Origin: Phoenix dactylifera
Taxonomy: Eukaryota > Streptophyta > Magnoliopsida > Arecales > Arecaceae
Reading direction: 5' to 3'
Length of the DNA stretch: 64,000 bases
Assembly: GCF_009389715.1 (NCBI RefSeq)
Contig: NC_052397.1
Location: 14,022,129 to 14,086,128 of the forward strand
Shown: piece after piece, positions 23,701 to 35,107 of the stretch
Layout: the number at the start of each line of letters is the position of its first letter
How positions within the stretch are numbered: the stretch's first letter is position 1
The notes under the pieces: model-generated
Told to the model about the DNA's origin: nothing
Databases searched by the model: none
Seen by the model: only the letters and a program-made list of their open reading frames with translations
Program-made: the position numbers and the translations under genes

Positions 23701-26700
23701 TGCAGTACAGGAGGCATGCTGAGTGTTGGTATGCCGAACCGATCTCTGTACCAGACGTACTAACACAATAATAGGATGGTGCCAATAGGGGGTTCGGTAC
23801 CGAGATAGCGAACCTTAATGAACACTATGGTATTTATTGGGCATTCTCTTACCGATCCTTCTTATTTGTTGTTTTATTGATTTAGTTTTTTGGGTCCTTT
23901 CTTTTATCATATACTTAGCTTAAGGTACCTTTTTTAAGCTACCAAGATCCCCTTTTATTGGTTCAAGTTTCTGTAAAAGGGGATGCAGCAGTGATCAGCC
24001 TCTTTTTTTGGGGTAAAATGTAAGCCTCTCTATTTTGCAACTGATAAGATTTTTCTTAACAATTCTAATAGAAATTTCATCAAATATGAACACTATGGCA
24101 TTTATTGGACATTCTCTTATTGAGCCTTCTTATTTGTTGTTTTATTGATGTAGTTCCTTGTGTCCTTTGTTTTATCAAATACTTTATTTAAGATACTTTT
24201 TTAAGCTGCCATGATCCCCTTTTATTGGTTCAAGTAAGGTATGCCGAACCGAACCGGTGCCGACAGACAATAGTACGGTACAGCATATGAAATCGGTTCC
24301 ATACTTGTACCGGTGCAAACCGGGCCATCCCGAGCGAATTTTTCCCGCGGGCTTGTGCATGGGGAAGAGCGCCCACACGGGGTGCCCATTTAACGCATCC
24401 GCACACAGACGCGTAGTTGTTTGTTTTTTGGGAACTGCGCGCGAGCAGCGTACCCACAGGGGCTGCCAGCCCGCATGGGCCATTTAATGCCACAAAGTGG
24501 CACTGGCTTTTAACTCATCCGCGCGCGGACGCGTCTTTTTTTTTCTTTTCTTTTTTGTTGACGTCCGCGCGCGGTCGCATCTGCGCACGCCTCTCCGGTT
24601 CGAACCGAACCGGTACTGTACCAATACCGGTGCTCACCAGTACGCCGGTATGGTCGGTCCGACAAATCTTGGGTTCAAGTTTCTGTAAAAGGGGATGCTA
24701 AAGTGATCAGCCTCCTTTTTTGGGTTAAGCTTTAGGGCTCTTTCAAGAACCTAAATTGTGACTAAGTTTTACATCAAAAAAAAAAACAACTACTTTTAGG
24801 GAGAGAATGGAGGTTGGTTCTCATGCTTGGACCCTTTAATGGAATCTGTAAATTTTAACCTTGTGTATTCTGGGAAATCTAATCCCTTAGGCACAACCAT
24901 CACTCTTAAATAGTCTTACATGATAAATATTTCATAGAAAGTATTGTTTTATGATCTGAATTCCATCATGTGCCTCTGAAAAAATCCTGCAATTGAGTTC
25001 ATTAAAATAGATCAAGAGAGAGCATATGGAAGGTACGATGAGTCTTTCAAGACATGTCATGTGCCTTCTACATATCCGTTCTTTACTTGACAACACAAGG
25101 TCATATAAAGCAGAATTCAGTTTGATTCTTTCGAAGAAGAAATCTATCGGTGTCAAGAGCTCGGATATTAGGAAGATGATTCGAACATCTCCTTTCGCAA
25201 AATGCAAGTAAACAATGGGAATTTTTTTTATCTTTTCCATCATTTTGATGGCATTGAATATTCCTCGCAAGCGGACTTACCTTTTATGTTCACTTCTTTC
25301 TTTAAATCCATTTTTCTTGAACCTGAGTAGGCACCAACCTCTGTAGATTGGGAAAATTCTTTTCTTGTGCAGCATCTTGCACTAGATCATCTTGTAGACC
25401 CTTTCACTATGAAAGAAATTCAAAAGCCCATCTTATCTTTGGGAAGTGAAAACTTCCCTGGCCCTGACAACCTTCCCCTTCTCTTATTTCAAAGATATTG
25501 GAACCTCCTCAAATCTGATTCCTGACTATCTTTAATGGCTTCTAGTATGTTTCAATACTGATTATTGCCTTCAACTCTCCAGATCCCAAGACATATCAAT
25601 TTGATTATCTACTCTCAAAGACTACAAATGTATCAATTTGATCCATGATGATGTTAAAATCATTTCCAATATCTTAGCTAATAGGTTGGCTTCTCTTCTA
25701 TTTGATCTGGTTGATCCTGCAAAATTTGCTTTTATAAAGGGGGCTCGATTCTCCACAATTTTCTTGGTGCCCATGAATTATTATCTTATTGTTAAATTCA
25801 CAAAATAGAGGGCATCCTAGCAAGTTAAATTGTGAAAGAGCCTTTGATTTTCTAAGCTTTGAGTTCCTTTTAACTTTTCTCTCTGTGTATACTTTATACT
25901 CTTTGGAGTTTGGATATCTTGTTTAAACTCTCACCTGCACTTGAAAGGTGGCAGTGCTTGTTAATGGAGAGGATGGTAATTGGATAAAATGTTGCTGAGG
26001 TTCTAGGCAAGGAGATCCACTTTCCTCCTTTCTCTTTACCTTAGCAGTGAATGTTCTTAGCTAGGTTGAACATGAAACTAGAGTTATATAGTGTCTTGGG
26101 CCACCTATATTTGAGCATGAAATTTGCAACCTACAATTTGTGAACAACACTCTCCTCTTCTATCAACATGAGGTTGAACAAGTTTGATCATTAAAAGCCA
26201 ATCCTCTACTCTTTTGAGTTTCTTCCAAACTCCAAGTTTAATATTTCTGAAAGATTTTTTTTCTCTTGGCACTAATATATATAGGAGTTTCTTTTCCCTA
26301 AATGCTCAACTATAAACAGGGTCCCTTTCATTTTGTTATCTGGGACTTCTCCTTTTCAATTCAAGATTCTTTAAATTAGACTGGTTTTCTTGTTGAGAGA
26401 TTTGATTAATGCTTGGCCAGTTGGAAAGGGACTTACCTTTCTTTTGGGGGTCAACTAACTTGAATAAACTCTGTTTTATCTATTCTTCACAGCTACTACT
26501 TATTAGTCTTCAAGTTCATTGTTTGGGTAGTAAAACATATTGATAGACTTCATGAAACTTTCTTTGGAAAGGATCACTAGTAGTTATATGCTTCTTTATT
26601 AGGGTAAAGTCTGTGAAGCCAAGGAGGACGGGGTTAGGAGTGAAAAACTTGACTAATACGAACAAAGCCATGCTTGCAAAATGGTGCTGGAGATTCACTC

Positions 26701-29700
26701 AAATGATAATTATATTGGGAAAACAATGGCTTGACTGAACTACTACAACTACTGCTGTTTTGGTCCAAGGACTAGAAGAACTCAAGCTGCTTCTCCTATA
26801 TGGAAAGTCTTAGCTTAATCTTGGATGCCTTCTGGTGTGGTCTCCCTTTGTCTCTTGAAGGAGGGCTATCTATTAGATTTTGGAAAGATGATTGGCGGGG
26901 CCACCTTCACCTTGGATCCCTCTTCATGCTTCTTTATGCTACTTTTCTAAAGCAGAATGTTACAATGCTTTCTCAATGGAATGGGTGGCTCAGTTGCTGG
27001 TATGTGAAACTAAGAAGTGCCCTCATCTTCAGGGAAGACTTATAATTGGTTCACTTCCAAACTTTGTTGATGAGTTTCTTCTGTTTTCTACTATGTATAT
27101 TCTTTCCATACCTTCCTTAGGAAGGGTGGAAATATTCATCTCGTCTTCACTGCACTTCGAAAAGCAATATTATGGAAAAGGTCCATATCTTCATGCGGGT
27201 GGCCCTCGACAACAGGCTTAACACTGGCATATGTTTGCAAGAAAAAATGGATTTACCTCTAGACAGTTTGGAGAAATCAAGAATTGAAAAATGGCAACTT
27301 AAGCATGCTTGGAACTAGTTGATTTTGGCTATTTGTTGGTGTATTTGGAAGGAATGTACTACATTCCTTTTCCTTAAGAAGGCAACTTCATAGGATGCCA
27401 ATTTCGCCTCTGTATTAGTCCTCAAAGAGTGGCCTTCCATTGTTCTATAAAATATTGTCTTAGTTATTATGTTGTTTCTAACATCTTCTTTAACTCCTTT
27501 GCTTCTTAATACATGGCACCTCCCATTCTTGTACTACTCCTACCTTCTTCCTTCATTATTTTATATATTGTGTCTTTTTTATTTTTATTTAATAAATGGG
27601 TGGACCCCCTCCCTTTCCATCTAGAAAAAAAGAAAGAAAAGTAGGGATGTGATTAGGGAGCAAGATCTAAAAGTACTTAGGATGGTGTTTTAGTGGTTAT
27701 ATTTTTTGGAGTTGAGACTATTATGGTGTTTAAAGGGTTCAGTGTAATAGGATTTCATGAACCGATACTGAAGGGACAAAGTAGTATCGAGCAATGTGGA
27801 CCAATATAGAATGACACTGGCAAATTTAGCAGGAATGTAGGAGATATTAATCTATACCATCGCGTTCACTGTTATAATTATGAAACTCCTTTGACTCGGC
27901 TATGAATCCTCAATGACCCTGATTGTAGGAAATTTCTGCAGCCATGCCTTTCAACTAATAATAGACTTGCACGTGGCACATATTACATGCAGTCCTAGTA
28001 AGAGTTTAGAAATGCCAAGAAGCCTATACAAACATGATAATTTAAAATTCGATGCTATTACACATCTCCATCCAGTTACCCCATCTCACTACCCTTTCTT
28101 ATATTTTATTTTATCAATAAATAAATATAAATTCTCAAAAAATAAAGAATTTTTTTTTGGATTTTTTCTCTTCTCTCCATCTAGCTAGCACCGGTCTTTG
28201 TACCACACTCTTGTTGGAGTCCATCATGAAAACTCACTGTAACATGATCAATGCCTATGCCTTATGGTATCCCTGAAGTTCCATTCTATCCTACAGATCT
28301 TCACCTATTGCTCATGAGGAAAAGAATCAATTAAAATGGAGGTAAACTACTTCTAGTTTGTCTCTCTCATATGTTATTGAGGGGATCACGAGACTCGAAC
28401 CTGGGATGTTGTAGAACTTCTTTCTCCTTATAATGTATTATGCTTCATGACCCTGCTTTTGAGAAAGTTGATTTTTATCTCAGTTCTTGCAACTCTTGGC
28501 TGTATGGTTTCATCGCTTTCCTTATTTTGAAACTTGATTTTGATTAGGTTGGAAATCCTACCCGAGGAGAATGACAAGATCTATTTGACTCAAATGTATT
28601 CACATGATGATTTTTCGGTCCATTAATTTGATTTTGAAACTTAGAGCAATTACCTAAGTTCATATGTTCATCTATTCATTGTTTTGAAAGAAAATTTAAT
28701 TTTAAACCTCTATCAATATCATGAAGCAATAGAAGATTCTGAGAGATGCTTTCTTGATTGTTGATGGGTTTTGGAATTAGATTTTTTAGTGATGGTGTCC
28801 ACACTAATCTAGCGAGTTTCAGTGATAGTCTCTCAAGGGATAACTAGAGCAAGATGGATGTCTGTCCCATCTTCCAAAACAAAATAGCATGAGGCATAGG
28901 GGAGATATGTTGTAGCATGGGCATTAAGATGTTAGTTTGTTTGGATCTATCCGCTCCAAGATAGTGGAAGAGAGATTGGTGTCGGCAAGATGGTGGAAGC
29001 GAATAGAGATAATTAGAACTTTATCCAAAAGAAATAAATATTGGAGATGATAATGGGATGTAGACACACGATGGCGTTAATGTTACCACATCCTTCTAAA
29101 CTCCTATGTGAGTTGTGCATATATGTGCACGGGAGTCTATTATTGGTTGAAAGGCATAATCTGCTTGAATTTTTTGCAACCAAGTTTGTAGAGGATTTGC
29201 AGTACCCCCAACCTATCCAAGAAGAAAGAGAAGGTAAAATAAAGATGCTCTTTGCCACATTTGCCTAATTTAACACCCTTGTCTCTACTTTTGGTATAAT
29301 AGATTATGGGAGTGGTCTTTCCTTTTGGTTCTGGGAGGGTTCGACGGGCAAAAGGAGGATTATTCAGAGCAGGCTCAATGGACAACGGGGTCAACTACAC
29401 CAAAGTGGAAGGGCCACTATCTAAGCTATTAGTGAGCCCTCCTTGGGCAGATTGCTTTTCATAGCGTAGTTTCGTAGCTTTGCTCCGGGAAGGAGACTTG
29501 CCTTATCAGACCTCGTGTCATTTTTGAACACAGCGATCAGCAAGTAGCAAGCGGGGGAGAGTCAAGTAAAGTACAACACAGGACTTACGGGGTGGGGCGC
29601 GCCAAAGCAACCCGGGACCCCCGGAGGGGTCACTACTAAAATGCTGGCGCCTTCTTTTGAAGGTGAAAAACGGAGGGGCGCATCTTCAAAACTAACGCGC

Positions 29701-32700
29701 TACGAAAAAGAAAACGGCTGCGCTAACGCGCAACGGCGAAAGCCGTTGCTTGTTCTTTCGCGTCTTGTGCTTAATCCGTAGCTTGTTCGCCCTCGGGCGC
29801 GGTAGCGCACGGCGGCTTAGCTTTAGCTGCGGGTGCGTATGAAAAAAGTAGGGATGAAAGCCCATTTCCGTACCATTCATTCGTAGAAGGGGCGGCCACT
29901 TATAAGTTTCTTGCTAAAAGAATGATCATGTCAAAGGTGAATTGGTTGGTTGAAGGTGGGGTGGGGAGTGACGGTGAGTGGGACCGCAACTCTCCTAAAG
30001 TCCACGAACTTACTTTGTTTGGCAAGAGATGCCCTCCTAAAATAAGTGGACTGGCCTTATACACTAGGCATGGCACCTACTAAAAAAATTACTTAATGAA
30101 TGAAATATTCTTTCCTAAAAATTAGGTGATTGATCTTATTTGGTCCAAATAAGGAAATGAGGTTTCACTTCTTCACTTCAATTTCATATCCATCTCCACT
30201 CTCTCCATTCAAATCATTTCTCTTAAGATTCATCGGAGCCTATGCAAAATGGATACAATAAAGCATTGATATGCCCATTAACAAATCTTGAAAGTAGGCT
30301 ACAATGCAGCTAGAATACATCAATGGATAAACAATTTTTTTTACCGTATGTATAAATAAGCATGATAAAGCATAGTAGGTTATTGAAATAACATTATTCA
30401 TGCTTTATATAATAATATTAACATCCACAAACTTCATTTAGTCATTATTCAAATCAATAGACCATAATCCATACTTTATAGTCCATACGCTGTACCGACC
30501 GTACCGACATACTGGTGGGCACCGGTACCGATACCATACCGAACCGAACCGGCACCGTACCGGTTCGGCTGGTTCAGGCCAAAAGCCAAAAAAAAATTGA
30601 GGTCGGTACAGGCCGGTCGGTACGGGCCAGTACCGGTTCGGTCGGGCCGATACTGACCAATACGGGTTGCGAATAGTCGGAACCAAAAAAAAATAGCTGT
30701 ACCGTACCGGTTCCGTCCGGTACCGGCCCACCGGTACGGGCCGATACTGACCGATACGGGTTGCGAATAGTCGAAACCGAAAAAAATAGCTGTACCGTAC
30801 CGGTTCCGTCCGGTACCAGCCCATACCGATCGGTACGGCAGACCATGGTCCATACAATAATATCATTGTCATAAATGCCAGGATTGACCATTTACCATAA
30901 TAAGGTTAATGTTCATTAAAAAAGAAATAAAGCCTTGGCCCTCATCTCTAGTGATATAATGGAAGTATCCCAAGTGTCTAAGAAGTATTGGAAGTCCTAT
31001 TTAACTTTTGAAATAGGATACTTGAAATAAATATTTGAAATATTTCTAGAAGTATCCAATAAGTATTGGTATTTCAATGCATATATGATATTGGCATGCA
31101 TTTTGAAGTATTCGTGCTTTTTTGATTAGAGCTTTTACTCATCTCTCTCTCTCTCTCTCTTTCTTTTTAACCTTGAGCATTTTAGAACTGTACAAGGGAA
31201 AGGTGTTTTAACTTATTTTCTTGAATTACTCTTCTTTTCCTTAAATACATCCCTTCATATTTCCTATCAAAATTTTCCTATTTAAAAAAAATTCTCTTAG
31301 AAAGAGAGAGGAGAATGGTTCTTAGATGTAGGGGGGTAAATGAGTTGAACACGAGAGAGTGGGGCTCTATTTGAGCTCAGCTCGAAATTATGTAAGGTGG
31401 GCTTGAGCGGTGCTAGAGCCCATGACAATAGTGGGTGGTGCAACGGATGAGAAGGGAATGAGATTTAAGGCCTTTGCTTGCTAGTTGTCCTCCATGCCGA
31501 CAACGAGGAGATGGTGGGGGAGAAGGGAAGGAAGGCTAACGATGATCTTCTTTGCGATGGCGAGGAGGCAGTGGTGGAGAAGTAGAGGAAAATTGGATAG
31601 AGTTCAAGGGGGAGAATAAGCGATAAACAAAGAGGAGGTGGAGGGGTGAGAGAGAATGGAAAGTAAGGTGGTGGGAGCTAAGAGGATGGGATTATGGGAG
31701 CCACTTAGTGTTCTCAATTTGGTTGTTTGATCCAAATCATATCGTTGAACTTTCAACCATTGGATTAAGATCTATAAGATCTAACAGCTAATTATAAAAA
31801 CAATGATATATTAGTTATTTATAATATTATATATATTTAATTTGTATTATATATTAATAAAATAATCTTCAAGCTATTCGAGTTGAAATGGAGCAAGCTA
31901 AGCTCATATGAAGCTCGGCTCATTTAATAAATGAGATCAAATATCCAGCTTATGCTCGGTTTGTCCACTAAACAAGGAAACTGAGATCAAGCTGAAAATC
32001 AAGTTGGACATGAGCTGGCCTGCAAAGAACTCGTTCGTCTAACAACCTTAATCAGATGCACTCCAAAATGTTGGATCATTGCTAGCTATTGCACACTCGT
32101 TCCTCTTAAACTCTTAAATAAACCACATGCATCACATTTTCAACACTAACAAAGATGCTTTCTTGTTCTTCCAAATTCTTTTCCTACCATTGCAAGGACT
32201 CATAAATAACTCCTCTTATTATGTCAGCTAGACTTTTGCATCCAACTCTTGGTATCCTTGTCAACAGTGTATTCAAATTGGATAACACTAAATGCTTAGA
32301 TACTTACCATATTCTTTTGTTTGTAGCTTTTAGAAATTGGTCTAGAGTTGCACTGGTACAGCATTAACTTCAGCCAGCTATACGAATGTTAAAAGTAACA
32401 TTTAATTATTTCCCATAAGATTTGTCGTACTGTCTTGTACCATCTTATATCGACTATACCATATCGTAACTGGTAAGATATCGATACATTACTAAGATTT
32501 TGTTTGGTATATGAGACATACTAATGCAAACAAGCGGAATCACCCCGAACCATCTGGTTTCAAGCAGCATGATGGCTGAGAGAGAGAAAAAAATTTTAAG
32601 AGCCTATCTCGATATTGGGTGCATATCGTGTTATATTGACCTTACCCCACCGAATAGTAACATACCATACGATTCTCAGTGTCGGTTTTGCAGACCTTGG

Positions 32701-34944
32701 TTTCTTATATTGGCCATGTAGGTACTAAGATGGAGATGACTTTGCAAAATGTCACTTTCTGTAAAATCCTTGATCTAGCCAGTAAACAGATTAAAAAAAT
32801 ATATATGTAAGAGATCTGAAAATAATATCTTTCAATATTTGAGTTAAAATTATTTTTTTTTCATGTATTCTTGTATTTCATTTTTCCCCTCTTGCTAAGT
32901 CAAGCACTGGATGATATATTTGAATCCGATTCTTGTATTTGTCTATGCAACACTGCTTTATTAATCCCCATCCTGTTGTTAACATACTATGATGCATTAT
33001 CTTAATTATCTTAATTTTATAATGTCAGAATTAGAAAGAAGTTTATTTTACTACGATAGTATGCCTTTGAATCAAGGATGAAAATTTGATGGTTTTAGGG
33101 AATCTTAATGTATTAAATCATGTTTAATTTGTTGAAACCTTTTAGGCATGCATGCTATGATATAGATAGTTAAAATGAGGAGGAGACATACATAATACTT
33201 CTCTTATGCTTGATCTGGAACATTTGTCTAGCTGATATTTTCTACTTTTAACCTGTATTAATTATCATTTATATGTTTGATCTTTGTTGCTTGTAAAGTA
33301 GGACATATTTTTTAGTTTAAAATCTTTTGTTGCTTATTGAAATATATCAAATGGCCTAAGAATTATTATTTTTGGATATGTATTATGACCACTGTGATTT
33401 TGTTATATAATTGAGATAGCTGCGACTAGGTAATAGTATGCACGATTTAAAATATGAAATACAGTATTCAAAAGTAAATTTCTTAGAATGCCATTATCAA
33501 TTTATGTTAATGGTGTAAAAGCTATTAGTTTCTCCTGCAGGTAACAATAGTAACTACTATAATGCATCAACAATCAAATTTAAAAAAATATTTTATTTAT
33601 TTCATCCTGTTAATTGTTGATATTAGATTTTGCAATTGCTTATATTGGTTTAATACACTATCGAGACATTGGTGTAACCATGTTGTCTCCTTTGTCCTTT
33701 TTCCCTTCTGTGCATTTGACCTCCTAGGCCCTATGTCTGCCCATGGATGATGATGTTGAATGATCTGTTGTCACACATTGTAATCTCATATAATATTGGT
33801 ATATATGCTTCTATGAACAAAGCATAACTGGAAAATATATTAATCAAATTGCAGGGACGCAGAAAGAGGGGGAAGACGACCCACATTGGTCCTTCTGGCA
33901 ATGTAAATCACATACATCTATGTTCTTATTTTGTGTTTCTATATCATTTAATGCTGTCAGATATGCAGTATGTTATAAACAAATGGACATTGCATGTCCA
34001 ATTGTTCTTTTTTTTGTTGTTGTTTTTTGACAATAAGGGAGGATGGATGAACCACCCACTTTGTTCCATCTGTTCTTTTTTGAAAGCAAGACTTAGTTTT
34101 TTTTCAGTAAATGGAAAGGGAGCAGAGCCCCTCCCTGAATTTATGGAAAGGGAAGATTTAGTTTGTAGGTTGGAGACGGAGTTTCTTAGAATTCCAGAAA
34201 TTTTGATGAAACTATTTTGGCATGAAGAAGTCTGTTAGGTGCCAATTCTTCCACATAGTGAGCAGGAAGTTAATAGGGCCTAATTCTAAGAGGTGCAAAT
34301 TGATGTGGAAACTAAGAAAGTAGTGCCCTTGATTTCCCCCTCCTCTTATTGGCCTTTTATTTTTTACACTTATTAAAGCTTCTGTTTGATAATGCATGAA
34401 ACTGATATCATGACTACTAATTCTCTGTCTATTCTTTGCAGGTCAGTTACAAAAGGAGATGTTTCTGTGAGTGATATTTAAGACTTGTCAGCATGTTTTC
34501 TTAGCTTTTAGTCTCTGTGGACTGAGACATTTGGAAAATGCATCTCTGGTACTTAATAAAATGTGCATCGCTTGTATGCGGACAAGTAATTTATATTTGA
34601 TGTTTGAAACTTTGCTGCATGTTGTTTAATTCCAACCAAGTGCTATGTGATCATGTTAGGAAGTTCTTTATTTCTACTTATGGTCGATCTTAGATATCTA
34701 TGACTGTTTTTTTTTTTTTTGGTATTTTCCTTAGAGGGTTTTTTTTTGGCTGTAACAACCACCACTGAAAAAAACATTGACAGTTAGAAGCAGTATGAAC
34801 CACTTCCACTTAACTAGTTCTAGTGGAAAAGAGTAGCTGTCTTCTTATCTATGATGGATGTTAATTCACATATCTTGAATTGCACAGATTGCTGATTGGA
34901 TCACTGGGAAGGGATCCAACAGCCAAGATGATGATCTAATCTAG
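17714..34944 (+). CDS. LisH gene copy 3: stretched multi-exon LisH protein without visible WD40
   Basis: Supported exons are 17714-17819 (MASDDSPP...TTDELNFLVSRYLQES), 22272-22594, 22669-22752 (an alternative donor lies after 22710), 33855-33902, 34442-34466 and 34888-34944 (stop TAG at 34942). LisH covers about residues 22-43, split at the same Gly as in its paralogs. Residues 44-70 carry FEDNLIPPGALLTAV. Residues 80-125 form a likely coiled coil (EEQKNMFMNRLEFIEQKCELLQAQV region). The last three exons join in one frame to give GRRPTLVLLAMSVTKGDVS and end in SNSQDDDLI. Exon 3 ends in phase 0, whereas the 33,855 exon needs two bases from its predecessor. At least one small exon in the 11-kb gap is therefore unseen, or another donor is used. 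That gap holds a LINE, an organelle-like block and several short elements. The likely role is LisH dimerisation in the nucleus; partners are unknown. The terminal-exon structure is less certain than exons 1-3. Confidence 0.6.
20360..20640. repeat. AGCTCGGCT/AAGCTTGG-rich repeat
   Basis: The block is composed of recurring AGCTCGGCTTGAGCTC, AAGCTTGGCTTGAG and GAGCCGAGCAA words. Similar vocabulary occurs at 31,340-32,050 and 14,690-14,770. It lies in intron 1 of LisH copy 3 and encodes nothing recognisable. Confidence 0.45.
21235..21560 (+). repeat. Intron-1 repeat shared with LisH copies 1 and 2
   Basis: The text includes GGGTTAGATCCAGATTGAG, TCAGGTCAGGTTTGGC and TTAGGTCTAAC. It is the plus-strand counterpart of the repeats at 3,940 and 9,830, at a similar distance before exon 2. 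Confidence 0.5.
23635..23818. mobile_element. GGTACCG-rich short inverted-repeat element, 184 bp
   Basis: TGAACA flanks it on both sides (23629-23634 and 23819-23824), and the empty site is seen in the second arm of the tandem duplication. The ends form an imperfect inverted repeat: TAAGATTTGCTGTAC left, and TAAGGTTCGCTATC as the complement of the right end. The interior has GTACCGACCG and GGTACCGAG. There is no coding capacity. Confidence 0.65.
24235..24671. mobile_element. GGTACCG-rich short element, 437 bp, with 8-bp target duplication
   Basis: GGTTCAAG occurs at 24227-24234 and 24672-24679; the other arm of the tandem duplication has a single copy at the empty site. The element has GAACCGAACCGG near both ends and a GC-rich core with CGCGCGCGGACGCG words. 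An 8-bp duplication would fit the hAT superfamily, but no transposase is present. Confidence 0.65.
25330..27642 (+). pseudogene. Decayed L1-type LINE, reverse-transcriptase half
   Basis: Across several frames the plus strand spells plant LINE ORF2 in order: LGSENFPGPDNLPLLLFQRYW (about 25,440-25,500), then IISNILANRLASLLFDLVDP with FIKG (about 25,655-25,740). The RQGDPLSSFLF motif follows at about 25,997-26,035. The catalytic-site region reads LQFVNNTLLF at 26,131-26,160, where active elements have FADD. A zf-RVT-like part, IRFWKDDWRG, lies near 26,870-26,905. The 3' end is an A-rich tail after CCCTTTCCATCTAG at about 27,610-27,642. Many stops and frameshifts make it dead. It may extend upstream to about 24,940, but the endonuclease part is not recognisable. 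It lies in the long intron of LisH copy 3. Confidence 0.75.
27643..29390. other. Non-coding intronic stretch
   Basis: I see only short AT-rich frames and a degenerate GGTAC-like patch around 27,740-27,850. No exon of LisH copy 3 could be placed here with confidence. Confidence 0.35.
29400..30000. other. Probable organellar (mitochondrial-type) DNA insert
   Basis: Base composition changes sharply to a GC-richer, low-repeat text unlike the AT-rich flanks or the nearby transposons. It has words such as GCTCCGGGAAGGAGACTTG, GGACCCCCGGAGGGGTC and CTCGGGCGCGGTAGCGCAC. The style is that of plant mitochondrial intergenic DNA. No complete gene or tRNA is apparent. The borders are estimated from the composition change, and the organelle of origin is inferred, not shown. 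Confidence 0.5.
30489..30847. mobile_element. GGTACCG-rich short element, 359 bp, with 8-bp target duplication
   Basis: GTCCATAC flanks both sides (30481-30488 and 30848-30855). Inside, a roughly 90-bp unit is repeated, marked by ATACGGGTTGCGAATAGTCG and ATAGCTGTACCGTACCGG. The repeats create long frames on the minus strand that spell periodic Arg/Tyr/Gly/Pro-rich peptides; I regard these as artefacts of the repeat. Confidence 0.65.
31340..32050. repeat. GAGCTC/AAGCTCGG-word repeat region
   Basis: Both ends use related words: GAGCTCAGCTCG at 31,373 and AAGCTCGGCTCA, AGCTCATATGAAG near 31,890-31,925. This suggests a degenerate short transposon with GAGCTCG-rich ends. The centre is GA-rich (GAGGAGGTGGAGGGG). 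No target duplication was found. Confidence 0.35.
32395..32710. repeat. Degenerate GGTACCG-family element
   Basis: It starts with TAAGATTTGTCGTACTG, close to the left end of the 23,635 element. It contains decayed TACCATATCG and GATATCGATAC words. The right border is unclear. Confidence 0.35.
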
Positions 34945-35107
34945 ACTAAAGTTTTTCTTCTGAGCGGTGACTTTTTGCCCAGGTCAGTGGCATCTCTGAA
35001 ATGTGTCTTTCTTGAGTAATTATATGGGTGGATAGGGAAGCAAATAAACCGAGTTTTGCAGCGTTCAGTTCGGGCCATCAGGTTGTGACATGAGGATGTG
35101 GAGAGGG

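Larger units (their letters stand above)
23577..24750 (+). repeat. Two-copy tandem duplication in LisH copy 3 intron, each arm carrying its own insertion
   Basis: Arm 1 (23,577-24,034) and arm 2 (24,035-about 24,750) share TTGCAACT.ATAAGAT, CACTATGG.ATTTATTGG, CCCCTTTTATTGGTTCAAG and TTTCTGTAAAAGGGGATGC in the same order. Each arm is interrupted by a GGTACCG-rich element, but at a different point. The uninterrupted arm shows the empty site for the other, which fixes both insertion borders. Confidence 0.75.

Noticed and set aside
30438..30891. Overlapping minus-strand frames with Arg-Tyr-Arg-Pro repeats
   Set aside because: Created by the GGTACCG-rich repeated units of a short transposon with a clear target duplication.
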